NCBI RefSeq assembly: GCF_001280425.1
Contig: NZ_LIUF01000003.1
Coordinates: 310,001-374,000 of the forward strand
Reading direction: 5' to 3'
Length of the DNA: 64,000 nucleotides
Origin: Haloarcula rubripromontorii
GTDB taxonomy: Archaea > Halobacteriota > Halobacteria > Halobacteriales > Haloarculaceae
How positions within the stretch are numbered: position 1 is the stretch's first letter; every line of letters begins with the position of its first letter. This document shows positions 50,813 through 59,387 of the stretch, in pieces. The notes below the pieces were generated by a model that ran no database searches, had not been told where the DNA came from, and saw only the letters and a list, made by a program, of their open reading frames with translations. The translations under genes and the position numbers were made by a program.

Positions 50813-52815
50813 CGCGACTGCGCCGGCCGGGGGTACAGGCGGGGCTGATAGCGTTGCTCGGCGGGCTCGCCGTCTTTACGCTCGCCCACGTCGTCTTTCC
50901 TCATCATACGACCAACCATGACGAAGGCGTCTACCTTCAGCAGGCCGCCATGCTGCTTGAGGGGCAACTGTTCATGTACCCGCCGGTCGAGGAGTCGTTC
51001 CGACCGTGGTTCTTTGTGGCCGACGGTGAGCGGTTGTATCCGAAATACGCCCCAGTCCCGGCGGCGATGTTTGCCGTCGGGAAACTGCTCGGCGGCTACC
51101 GCGTCGCACTCGGCCTGATTGGGACTGGCGTCCTAGCGCTGACCTACCACACCGTCCGCGAGGCGTTCGACGCCCGGACGGGGGTGGTTGCGACACTTCT
51201 CATGGTCGGATCGCCGCTGTTTCTCATCGAGGCCTCGGTGTTTCTCTCGTACGTGCCGGCGACGCTCTGGAATCTCGGGTTCGCCGCGGCGTATCTCCAC
51301 GCCGACCGGACCGGAAGCCGAAAAACGGCGGCGGCTGCCGGGCTCTCCATCGGCGTCGGCTTCTTCGCACGGCCGTACACGGCGGTGCTGTTTGCGACGC
51401 CGTTCATCCTCCACGCGCTGTGGTCGCTCCGGACGCTCGACCCGGCGCGGTTCACGCGCCTGTCAGTGACTGCTGTCGGCGGGCTTACCGGTGTCGCTGC
51501 GACGCTTGCATACAACCACGTCGTCACCGGCTCAGCCCTACTGTTCCCGTACGAGGTGTTCGCCCCGCAGGACGGGCCGGGCTTTGGCCACCGGGAAATT
51601 CTGGGCTACTCGCGAGAGTTCACGCCGGCGATGTCACTGGACGCCAATGCCGAACTCCTCTGGAAGCTCCTCACCCAGTGGCTCGTCGCCGGGCCGCTGG
51701 GAACGGCGGCGGCAGCCGTCGGCCTCGGGGCCGTCGTGCGTCGTGGGATAGACGGCCGGCAGGCGGCGCTGGCAGGCGTCCTCCTGACGGTCCCGCTCGG
51801 CAACGGCTACTTCTGGGGCACCGTGAACATGCTCGGCGACCTCTCGGACCCGACGGACGGCCTAGTCGCTTTCCTTGGGCCGTTTTACCACGTCGATATG
51901 CTCGTCCCGCTGACGGCGTTCGGTGCCGTCGGTGTCGTTACCGTTGCCCGATGGACACGGCTGCTGGTCACCGACCGGGTCAGCGCGGATCGGGTCCGTC
52001 CAGTCCTGATCACTGTGGCGCTCTGTGGCGCAGCGCTTGGCGGCGGTGCGGCCATCACAACGGCGGCCGAGCCGGTCTCGGACAACTACGAAGTGACCCA
52101 GCAGCTAGAGCAGGCTTACACGCCCTTCGAGGAGCGAGACCTCGACAACAGTCTCGTCTTACTCCCGACACCGTACGGCGACTGGCTGAATCACCCCTTC
52201 CAGTCGGTTCGTAACGATCCCGGCTTCGATGGCGACACGGTCTACGCGATGCAACACCGCCAGTTCGAGGTCATCGACGCCTACCCCGACCGGACCTACT
52301 ACCGCTACGCGTTCCGCGGCGAGTGGGTCCCGTTCCTGGGACTGCCCGTCGAGCCGCGGCTCCAGCCGGTGTCGGTCGCCGAGGGCGAGACGGTCCAGAC
52401 GGACGTGTCGGCGTCGGTCCCGGAACAGGCCGCGCTGGTCTCGATTCGGCTCACCAGCGACGGTGAGAACGACTACGCGACCGTCACCGGGACCGACCGG
52501 CTGGACCTGCGGCTCTCGACGGCCCGGAACCGGACGCGGCTTACCGGCGATGGGATCGAGGATCAGGTCAGCGTGCCGACGCCGGACGACGGGACGGTGA
52601 CGCTGATTATGTTCGTCGACTACGGTACTGGTGCGGGCTTCGAGTACCGGGCAGAACTCCCCGTCGACCGGACGGACGAGGGCGTGCGGACGCTGACGCC
52701 GCGGCTTGAAGTCTGTAAGGATCAGCGCCGCTGCGGCGGCGAGGCGGCGTACGTCCCGGGCACGCACCGCGACGGAATCAGCATGAACGCGACCACGACA
52801 GCGGAAACCACGTGA
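50809..52815 (+). CDS. Polytopic GT39-like membrane protein (DUF7846-like)
   Basis: This 668-residue protein has about ten transmembrane helices in the first 430 residues and a beta-rich extracytoplasmic C-terminal domain. The first external loop carries NHDEGVYLQQAAMLL, the Asp-Glu pair used by lipid-linked-sugar transferases of the PMT/ArnT superfamily. It probably transfers a sugar from a polyprenyl carrier at the cell surface. It overlaps the Fe ABC ATPase stop (ATGA), so iron starvation should induce it. The DUF number is recalled. Confidence 0.8.
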   Translation: MTRLRRPGVQAGLIALLGGLAVFTLAHVVFPHHTTNHDEGVYLQQAAMLLEGQLFMYPPVEESFRPWFFVADGERLYPKYAPVPAAMFAVGKLLGGYRVALGLIGTGVLALTYHTVREAFDARTGVVATLLMVGSPLFLIEASVFLSYVPATLWNLGFAAAYLHADRTGSRKTAAAAGLSIGVGFFARPYTAVLFATPFILHALWSLRTLDPARFTRLSVTAVGGLTGVAATLAYNHVVTGSALLFPYEVFAPQDGPGFGHREILGYSREFTPAMSLDANAELLWKLLTQWLVAGPLGTAAAAVGLGAVVRRGIDGRQAALAGVLLTVPLGNGYFWGTVNMLGDLSDPTDGLVAFLGPFYHVDMLVPLTAFGAVGVVTVARWTRLLVTDRVSADRVRPVLITVALCGAALGGGAAITTAAEPVSDNYEVTQQLEQAYTPFEERDLDNSLVLLPTPYGDWLNHPFQSVRNDPGFDGDTVYAMQHRQFEVIDAYPDRTYYRYAFRGEWVPFLGLPVEPRLQPVSVAEGETVQTDVSASVPEQAALVSIRLTSDGENDYATVTGTDRLDLRLSTARNRTRLTGDGIEDQVSVPTPDDGTVTLIMFVDYGTGAGFEYRAELPVDRTDEGVRTLTPRLEVCKDQRRCGGEAAYVPGTHRDGISMNATTTAETT

Positions 52816-52824
52816 TACGTACTG

Positions 52825-53403
52825 ATGACTGACTACGAACTCACCAGACGCGACGCGCTGAAAGCCCTCGGTGCGGCGGGCGTCACCGTCGGCGGCGCGG
52901 CGGCGCTCACCTGGGACCGGTCCGAGGACGAACCCGCCGAGAGGAGCGAGGACGAGACCAACGACACCGAATCGGAGTTCGGCGACCACGAGCGCGAGAC
53001 GTATCGTGCTGTCGCCGCTATTGTCTATCCGAGCGAGGTAGCGGGCGTCCGGGAATTCGTCGACAGCTACGTCACCGGCCGGGTCGAGGCAGACCCTGAG
53101 CGAGCGACAGAAATGACGACCGCTGTTGCGGACCTCGACGCGTACACCCGAGAATGGGAGGACACAGTCTTCACTGCGTTGGACACAGACACACAGGAAG
53201 AAACGCTGCGGGGAATGGGCGTCAAGGCTGCCGACCCGGACCCACATGGCGACCCGAGGCACCGCGTCCGCTACTACCTCGTCAACGACCTCCTGTTCGC
53301 GCTGTACAGTTCGCCGACCGGCGGCGAGCTTGTCGGGATCGAGAATCCGCAGGGCTACCCCGGCGGAACGAGTAGCTACCAGCAGCCACCGAACAACCGA
53401 TAG
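52825..53403 (+). CDS. Gluconate 2-dehydrogenase subunit 3-like protein, Tat-exported
   Basis: This 192-residue protein has a Tat signal (LTRRDALKALGAAGVT), an acidic linker, and a helical domain with YRAVAAIVYPSEVAGVREFVDSYV and GDPRHRVRYYLVNDLLFALYSS typical of subunit 3 of membrane-bound sugar dehydrogenases. The flavin-binding large subunit normally next door is not present. It lies 9 bases after the GT39-like gene in the iron operon, so it may serve another partner. Confidence 0.85.
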   Translation: MTDYELTRRDALKALGAAGVTVGGAAALTWDRSEDEPAERSEDETNDTESEFGDHERETYRAVAAIVYPSEVAGVREFVDSYVTGRVEADPERATEMTTAVADLDAYTREWEDTVFTALDTDTQEETLRGMGVKAADPDPHGDPRHRVRYYLVNDLLFALYSSPTGGELVGIENPQGYPGGTSSYQQPPNNR

Positions 53404-53430
53404 GTCGGACCCGTCCCCGATTTCGTCGTG

Positions 53431-54144
53431 TTATCGGAACCGTTCTTCGAGCGCGACCCGGACGATAGACTTTGCGATGGCAGCCCCGCCGGAGAACGGG
53501 TCGAGTTTCGTCTCACCTTTCCGCTCGTCGTACTCGATAGGCCGTTCACGCACGTCGTAGCCGCGCATCAGCGGCCGCATGAGCAGTTCCGCCGAAAGCC
53601 CAGTGTTCTCGGTCCAGACGACCTTCTGGAGGACCTCGCGGCGGTAGGCGCGCATTCCGGTGGTCGTGTCGTGGACGCGCTTGCCCATGAGCACACTCGC
53701 GAGTAGGGCGAACAGCTCGTTCCCGAGTTTGTTCATCGCCGGCATCTGTTCGGCCCCGTAGTACAGCCGGTCGCCGCTGACGACATCGGCCCCGTCGTTT
53801 ATTTCTGCAAGGAAATCGGGGAGACGTTCCATCGGGTACGTGTCGTCACAGTCCGTCGTGACGACGACCGGCCGGTCCGGCGTCAGCACGGCTTCGCGGA
53901 CCGCCACGCCGTACCCTTGCGGTTCCTGTTCGATGACTGTCGCACCGTGTTCTCGTGCGATTTCCGGCGTCCGGTCGCTGGAGCCGTCGACGCAGACGAC
54001 CTCGGCACGGCCGTCGGTCACTGTCGCGATATCGTCGAGAACAGTGCCGATTGCTTCTTCCTCGTTGTACGTCCCCATGACGACCGCGAGGTCGTCAAAC
54101 GTGTAGCCGGCTGAATCTTCAGCCCGCGAGCCCTGAATAGCCAT
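53431..54144 (-). CDS. GT2 family glycosyltransferase (dolichol-phosphate sugar synthase-like)
   Basis: This 237-residue GT-A enzyme has VVMGTYNEEEAIGTVLDDI, VVCVDGSSDRTPEIA, and the metal-binding VVTTDCDDTYP; GYDVRERPIEYDERKGETKL lies near the end. There is no clear transmembrane segment, so it is of the soluble or peripheral type making polyprenyl-phosphate-linked sugars. It converges with the iron operon, but has its own iron box at 54178. Confidence 0.88.
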   Translation of the reverse strand: MAIQGSRAEDSAGYTFDDLAVVMGTYNEEEAIGTVLDDIATVTDGRAEVVCVDGSSDRTPEIAREHGATVIEQEPQGYGVAVREAVLTPDRPVVVTTDCDDTYPMERLPDFLAEINDGADVVSGDRLYYGAEQMPAMNKLGNELFALLASVLMGKRVHDTTTGMRAYRREVLQKVVWTENTGLSAELLMRPLMRGYDVRERPIEYDERKGETKLDPFSGGAAIAKSIVRVALEERFR

Positions 54145-54177
54145 TGCTCATCCGTCAGAACCCACGGTTCTTGAATG

Positions 54178-54193
54178 TTTAGGTTTGCCAAAA
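54178..54193. promoter_or_regulatory. Iron-box variant of the GT2 gene
   Basis: TTTAGGTTTGCCAAAA has one perfect half site and a degenerate one, like box 2 at 42511. It is 34-49 bases before the GT2 start (minus strand) and directly adjoins the stop codon of the FilR1-type regulator gene. Confidence 0.6.
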
Positions 54194-54970
54194 TCAGTGA
54201 CCGTCGAGATACATTTCTACCGGGGTTGCATCTTCCCAGAGGTGCGTAAACAGGTCCCGTGCCCACGAAATAGCGCCGTCCGTCTCGGAGATTATCTTCG
54301 CCGACGGCCAGGCACCGTCGAGTTCTGGAAGCGTGATGATCATCCAGTTGTCGGCGACGGCGAGTGCATACGGGACGGGCGTGACACGAACGGTCGTTTC
54401 CTCGAACCGATTTATATCGAGCGAGACGGACTCCGTCTCGAGCATCTCGTCGATTACAGCACAACTGACCACTAGCCGCGATTCGTCGTTGTCCGGCATC
54501 GCCGACTCGTACTCGGGGTGGTAGACGGGCGAGACGACATCGCAGTGAGGGACGCTTTCGACGCGGGACACGACTTCCCGGACCGGTCGGTTGATGTCGG
54601 TTTGCGTGCCACGGATGACCGTGTAGTCATCAACTTCAGGCAGTCGACACCGGAACGGCTGTGGTAGCACTGACGTGTCGTGAGACTCCCAGTACTGAGA
54701 GTCGACGGCGAAGAGTTCCTCAAGCCGTTGCTGGCGGTGAATCGTATCCGCGACGAGGCGGCCGGTACCGGTAAGTCGCCACCTGTCATCCATCGAGGTA
54801 ACCAGGCCACGGCCTTCGAGGTTCGAGAGCGCGTCGTAAATCGCTGATTCGCTCGCAGTAACTGCTGACAGCAGTTCGTTCGTGGCTTTGGCTCCGGGAC
54901 ACAGCGCGCCGATGATGTCCGTCCGGACAGACGACGTTCGGACGTACTGAATTAGCGATTCTACGCCCAT
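54194..54970 (-). CDS. FilR1-type helix-turn-helix transcriptional regulator
   Basis: This 258-residue protein has an N-terminal winged helix (about 10-75: TDIIGALCPGAKATNELLSAVTASESAIYDALSNLEGRGLV) and a FilR1/DUF1724 ligand-sensing domain (PQPFRCRLPEVDDYTVIRGT to ISWARDLFTHLWED). It probably binds a small effector. It lies in the same direction upstream of the GT2 gene with the iron-box variant in between, so it may regulate the neighbouring glycosylation genes; that is inference. Confidence 0.82.
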   Translation of the reverse strand: MGVESLIQYVRTSSVRTDIIGALCPGAKATNELLSAVTASESAIYDALSNLEGRGLVTSMDDRWRLTGTGRLVADTIHRQQRLEELFAVDSQYWESHDTSVLPQPFRCRLPEVDDYTVIRGTQTDINRPVREVVSRVESVPHCDVVSPVYHPEYESAMPDNDESRLVVSCAVIDEMLETESVSLDINRFEETTVRVTPVPYALAVADNWMIITLPELDGAWPSAKIISETDGAISWARDLFTHLWEDATPVEMYLDGH

Positions 54971-55401
54971 ACTGTCCCCATATTCAGTAGGTCACAGTTT
55001 TCCCACATATCAGTTTCCATTTGTAACGGAATCCTCTTCGAATAGGCCACTATTCTCTCGAGCGTGGGATATTATTCCAGCCAATGTGTCCATCTTTTTT
55101 ATCGCTCACGACGCAGAGACTGTTGCTGTCCACGTAAGACCACGTCCCCGCTGAACGCAATGGAGCACGTTGGTCTTGTGGAGTTGCCACGTTCGGGCCG
55201 GGCGATGTCGTGCCTCTGACATATGTCGCCAGCCCGAAGGGTCATGCAATCACCGTGGGTTGCCCGCCCACGGTGCTCATTGTCTCCGCTGTCGGCTCGT
55301 CCAGCCAGGTAGTTGTTACAGACTGCTGTCTCTCGGCTCCGCATCAACCGTCCGCAGTCTGGCAGTCATCGCGAGAACCAGCCTCGGCCGATAGTATTGG
55401 A
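54971..55401. other. Gap with one strong hairpin and possible decayed element
   Basis: No convincing gene is seen in these 431 bases. The first 130 bases are AT-rich and should hold the promoter of the FilR1-type regulator. A perfect 9-base hairpin CACCGTGGG/CCCACGGTG lies at 55251-55275, and a looser one at 55201-55230 (GGCGA...TCGCC). The remaining short frames read Arg/Cys-rich protein unlike haloarchaeal genes. Confidence 0.4.
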
Positions 55402-56454
55402 TCAGTTCTCGGGCGGTTCGTCTGTCCCGATTCGAATCTCGTAGGCCTCGATATCTTCGAACGCAGCGACCTGCCCACCGACCTCGACCGGCCCATCGGC
55501 CGTTTCAACGACCAGCGTCGCGACCTCGCGGTTCGAACTGAACGACGCCTGGTCGACTTTGCCTTCAACGACCCGGTGGTCGCCTGTCTCGACGTCCCGG
55601 CCCTCGATAGTCGCGTAGAACTCCCCGTCCAGCGTCACCAGATCGGAGATACAGCGCCTGATCGTCCCGTAGCGGCGCGGGAACGGCAGCCCGTCTCCAT
55701 CACTGGCGATTGTTTCAGCAGTCGTCCACAGCACCGTGTTGAGGAACCCGGAGACCAGGAACCCGAGTTCCGAGCGATTGAAGATGACGCCGTATCGGTC
55801 CGTGTCACCGCGGACGCTCTCACGGGTCGCGTACATCGAGTAGTTCCCATCGGCGACGGCGACGACCGGTGTCGTGATACCGCGGCGGGCCTTCACCGTG
55901 GTCGCGATGGACTCGTAATCAAACCGCGCCGGGTCGGGAGCGTCCACACCCGGTGAAATGAGAATTTCAATAGCGATGCCGGACTGCTTCCGGGCCGCGA
56001 GTCTGTCTTCGAACCGCTCCAACAAGGCCGGGGTCAGGGACAGAGTCAGTTCGTACTCGGCCGTCTCGATGATATCTTCGAGGTATCGGAGTATCGTCGG
56101 CCGAGATTTGACGAGTGAGACAGCTTCGGGCTCCCGTGCGGGTGCCGTATAGCGCGAGGACAGGTCATCAACAAGGTCATCGAGCGAGTCCTGTATCCCC
56201 TCGAAGGCTTCCCGCGGGTCGATAGCCAGGACTTTCATCGGCCGGGACTCCTTGAGTTCGACCAGTCCGACGTCGCTGAGGCTCCGGACCGTATCGTACA
56301 CCCGCGGCTGTGGAATGTCCGTGTTCTCCGATATCTCCGACGCTGTCAGCTCACCGTGTTGTAACACGGCCAGGTAGGCTGAAATCTCGTACTCGCCGAG
56401 ATTGAACCGCGCAATTACCTGTTCGAGCGATGCTTCCAAGTCGTCACTAGACAT
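55402..56454 (-). CDS. trmB: TrmB-family sugar-responsive transcriptional regulator
   Basis: This 350-residue regulator has an N-terminal winged helix (about 15-80: EISAYLAVLQHGELTASEISENTDIPQPRVYDTVRSL), a helix that links dimers (about 85-110), and the TrmB effector domain with a phospholipase-D-like sugar-binding region and a C-terminal beta domain. In archaea such proteins control sugar transport and glycolysis or gluconeogenesis. It is adjacent to and in line with the sugar operon, so it is the likely local regulator. Confidence 0.9.
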   Translation of the reverse strand: MSSDDLEASLEQVIARFNLGEYEISAYLAVLQHGELTASEISENTDIPQPRVYDTVRSLSDVGLVELKESRPMKVLAIDPREAFEGIQDSLDDLVDDLSSRYTAPAREPEAVSLVKSRPTILRYLEDIIETAEYELTLSLTPALLERFEDRLAARKQSGIAIEILISPGVDAPDPARFDYESIATTVKARRGITTPVVAVADGNYSMYATRESVRGDTDRYGVIFNRSELGFLVSGFLNTVLWTTAETIASDGDGLPFPRRYGTIRRCISDLVTLDGEFYATIEGRDVETGDHRVVEGKVDQASFSSNREVATLVVETADGPVEVGGQVAAFEDIEAYEIRIGTDEPPEN

Positions 56455-56630
56455 AGTGGGGCGTTTGCGAGTCGAGTACTAAGAACTTCGGCACTCTCTT
56501 CAGCAGACAGTTTCAGGACCAGGCGCGTGGCTATTCGCTATTGTTCGCTATCCCATCATAGCGACCCGCTACCCTGTAGACTTCGACTGTTCGAGTCGCC
56601 GCGGCGAAAAATGTGCGCTGTCGGTGTGGT

Positions 56631-58007
56631 TTAGTAGGCGTTGGAGATCTGGGAGACGACGTCCGCGGGCGCAGCACCGGAGTTCAGTGATGAGATAGCG
56701 GATTCGAGCGAGGACTTGACTGCCGGCGGGGCAGCCAGGCCGTGTGCCACCGACGGCGGCTGGGCATCGCTGTCCTGGAAGTCTGCTATCTGATCTTTGG
56801 AGAAGTCGTTGAACGGGTCGGTATTCACGTCAGTTCGCGGCGGAATTGAACCCTTCTTCGGGTTGAAGATCTCCTGTGCCTCCGCCGTGCCGACGAAGCG
56901 GCACCACAGCGTGGTCGCTTCCGGCGACGGGTTGTTGACCGGATACGGGAACGAGTCCATGTTGAGCGCGTAGTAGCCGTCGGTACCCGGGAACGTCACG
57001 TGGTCCCACTCCTCGCCGTACGCGAGGTCGTTCGTGATGTACGTTCCGGCCGCCCAGTCTCCCTGGTGGAGGAACGCCGCTTCGCCGTTGATGACCTGGT
57101 TGTTGGCCTCGGTCCAGGAGATCGAACCGGCGTCGCTCGGGATGTAATCGAGATAGGACTGTGTGGTCTCGACTGCCGACTCTAGAGCGTCGCTGTTGGC
57201 GTCGATCTCACCGTCGACGAAGATAGCGCTGTAGGTCTCGGCGTCCGTTTCGCCGAGGAGAACAGTCGCAAACATCTGGAAGCTGGACCACGGCGCGCCG
57301 GTCTGGTGTGCCATTCCGGTGTAGCCAGCATCGCTGACCGTCGCCAGCGCGTCGACGAGATCAGACGGCGTTTCGAGGGCTGTCGGGTCGACCCCGGCGT
57401 CCTCGACGACCTCGACGTTGTAGAAGAGGTTGTTGATCCGGTGGATGTTGAGCGGGACCGTCACATAGTTCCCTGCAGGCTGGGCCGCGTCCTTGACACC
57501 CTGGAGGTATGCGTCCTCCATGCTGTTCTCTGACCAGACGGAGTCGCCGATGTCCTTCAGCAGGTTTGCATCGGTGAAGGGGAGTAGATTGTTCCCGGGC
57601 CAGGACTGCCACGTACTTGGATGGTTGCCGTTCTGTACCCGTGTCCGGATATTCGCCTGCAGGTTGTCACCCGCACCGCCGGCGATGAGGTTCTCGTCGA
57701 ACGGAACGTCCGGGTGTTGCTCCTTGAAGGCGTCCATAACGGACTGAATCGCTTCCAGTCCGTCGCCTTCGCCCCACCAGTGGGCGACCTCGAGTGTCCC
57801 ATACTGTGGCCCGCTGTCGGTGCTGTCGTCACCGCTGCTGCCGTCGCTACTGGTACTGTCACCGCCGTCACCGCTGCTGCCGTCGCCACTGCTGCCATCA
57901 CCACCGTCACTCCCACCGCAGCCAGCCAGTGAGGCCGCACCTGCTGCGCCAGCAATCCGAAGAGCGTTACGCCGCGTCAACCGTTTATTTGAGTTGTCGT
58001 CAGTCAT
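56631..58007 (-). CDS. Sugar ABC transporter solute-binding lipoprotein
   Basis: This 458-residue exported protein has a Tat motif TRRNALRI, lipobox LAGC with Cys30, a long Gly/Ser/Asp spacer (about 31-67), and a family 1 extracellular sugar-binding fold (EVAHWWGEGDGLEAIQSVMDAF). It captures a sugar for the permeases at 61900-63883. Its gene lies apart from them, after glucose dehydrogenase, with its own 275-base upstream region, which could give higher expression. Confidence 0.92.
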   Translation of the reverse strand: MTDDNSNKRLTRRNALRIAGAAGAASLAGCGGSDGGDGSSGDGSSGDGGDSTSSDGSSGDDSTDSGPQYGTLEVAHWWGEGDGLEAIQSVMDAFKEQHPDVPFDENLIAGGAGDNLQANIRTRVQNGNHPSTWQSWPGNNLLPFTDANLLKDIGDSVWSENSMEDAYLQGVKDAAQPAGNYVTVPLNIHRINNLFYNVEVVEDAGVDPTALETPSDLVDALATVSDAGYTGMAHQTGAPWSSFQMFATVLLGETDAETYSAIFVDGEIDANSDALESAVETTQSYLDYIPSDAGSISWTEANNQVINGEAAFLHQGDWAAGTYITNDLAYGEEWDHVTFPGTDGYYALNMDSFPYPVNNPSPEATTLWCRFVGTAEAQEIFNPKKGSIPPRTDVNTDPFNDFSKDQIADFQDSDAQPPSVAHGLAAPPAVKSSLESAISSLNSGAAPADVVSQISNAY

Positions 58008-58163
58008 GGTTGCACCAATACCTCATAATTCCTTATTGAAGATTCGCACTTAATACTTCTGTATAGGGAAAGTCACCATTTGACATTCGTATCGATCCCG
58101 GTAAATCATCTATGTTCCACGATTTCTCGGGTTTGAGCGGGTGAACAAATTAATCGTATGTGA

Positions 58164-58184
58164 GTAAATACCTCACTTATTTAC
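58164..58184. promoter_or_regulatory. Inverted repeat GTAAATA-N7-TATTTAC upstream of the sugar-binding protein gene
   Basis: This perfect 7-base inverted repeat with 7-base centre is overlapped by a second one, GTGAG-N7-CTCAC (58160-58176). It lies about 160 bases before the solute-binding protein ATG. Spacing and symmetry suit a dimeric winged-helix regulator such as the TrmB homologue; the sequence differs from the halobacterial TrmB motif I recall. Confidence 0.45.
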
Positions 58185-58282
58185 ATCTATTATCTTATAT
58201 ATTCCCGAAATCACCCCTGCCAGAGGGAGTATATCAAGCTCATATTGCGAGAAAAAGCTCGGGCGCGGTTCGACTCGGGGAG

Positions 58283-59347
58283 CTACAGCGAATCGAACTC
58301 GACGACTGCTTTTATCTGGTCGTCCCCGTCCGTGAAGGCCGCCTCGACATGCTCTGGGTCGGTAACCGTCGTTACCAGATCGTCGAGCAGCCACTCCGGA
58401 AGGTCCTGTAAGGTCTCGACGGCGTCCTCGAAGTGCGAGATGTGTGAGTTGACAGTCCCGATGAGACACTTGTTGTGCAGGACAATCTCGTTGTGGAGCG
58501 AGCCGCCATCGACTTCAAACTCCCACGGCTCCGGGATGCCGAGCAACACGCCGACACCGTTCTGGTCGAGCGCCTTGACTGTCTGGAACGCATGCGGGGC
58601 AAACCCGGTTGCCTCGTAGATGTAATCCATCGCCTCGTAAGCCTCCGGGAGTTCATCCGCCGGCGTCTCACGGGAATCGACGTACGTGCTCCCGATCTCG
58701 TCGATGATGTCGACCGTCGGGTCGGGCCGGTCGCGCCGACCGACACAGTACGTCCGGTCGTACTCCTGTTCAAGCATCCACAGCGTCAGCAGTCCGAGCG
58801 AGCCGTTGCCCAGCACGCAGGCCGATTCCGGCCGCCAGTCGAATGGCTCCCGCGTGGCGTACGCGTGCTCGTTGGCCTTCTCGGTGATCGAGAGCGGTTC
58901 GACGAGGAAGCCGTACTCTGCAACCGACTCAGGGACGGGAACGAGGAAGTCCGCCGGCGACGTGAAGTACTCGGCCATGAAGCCGTGGTCGCCGACAATG
59001 CCGCGTTCCGTGTACTCGCCGTCTGGAGCCATGTCGGGCTCGCCCCGACGGAAATACTCGTTCGTTTCGCCGTCCGGTTTCCGCCGGACGGTCGGCGCGA
59101 CGACCTGCCCCGCCTCGAGCCCCGTGCCATTGGGCTCTTCGACGACGCCGACCGCCTCGTGTCCGAGAACCATGTGGTCTGCCCCGTCGGGGAATCCACC
59201 GTGGGACCCGTTCAGGACTTCGTGGTCTGTGCCGTCAACACCAACGCGGAGTGTCCGGACGAGTGCCTCGCCCGGGTCAGGCGACGGTCGCTCCCGCTCT
59301 AGGAGCTGTGGGCCGTCGTCGTCCCGCGTAACACCAATCACTTTCAT
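58283..59347 (-). CDS. gdh: Glucose 1-dehydrogenase, haloarchaeal zinc MDR type
   Basis: This 354-residue NAD(P)-dependent enzyme oxidises glucose to gluconolactone, starting the semi-phosphorylative Entner-Doudoroff path. Asp38 (GVDGTD) replaces the usual zinc Cys, as in Haloferax mediterranei glucose dehydrogenase; His-Glu follows in VLGHEAVGVVEE; the Rossmann segment is VLGNGSLGLLTL. The length equals the family's. Specificity for glucose versus galactose or xylose is not certain. It lies in line with the sugar importer genes. Confidence 0.9.
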   Translation of the reverse strand: MKVIGVTRDDDGPQLLERERPSPDPGEALVRTLRVGVDGTDHEVLNGSHGGFPDGADHMVLGHEAVGVVEEPNGTGLEAGQVVAPTVRRKPDGETNEYFRRGEPDMAPDGEYTERGIVGDHGFMAEYFTSPADFLVPVPESVAEYGFLVEPLSITEKANEHAYATREPFDWRPESACVLGNGSLGLLTLWMLEQEYDRTYCVGRRDRPDPTVDIIDEIGSTYVDSRETPADELPEAYEAMDYIYEATGFAPHAFQTVKALDQNGVGVLLGIPEPWEFEVDGGSLHNEIVLHNKCLIGTVNSHISHFEDAVETLQDLPEWLLDDLVTTVTDPEHVEAAFTDGDDQIKAVVEFDSL

Positions 59348-59387
59348 GCCAGGCAGAGAGTGAGAACACTGGGGATTAAGTCTTTCT

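Noticed and set aside
57621-58053. Ser/Pro and Cys/Arg-rich frames opposite the sugar-binding protein's linker
   Set aside because: They are generated by the simple Gly/Ser/Asp repeat on the real strand.
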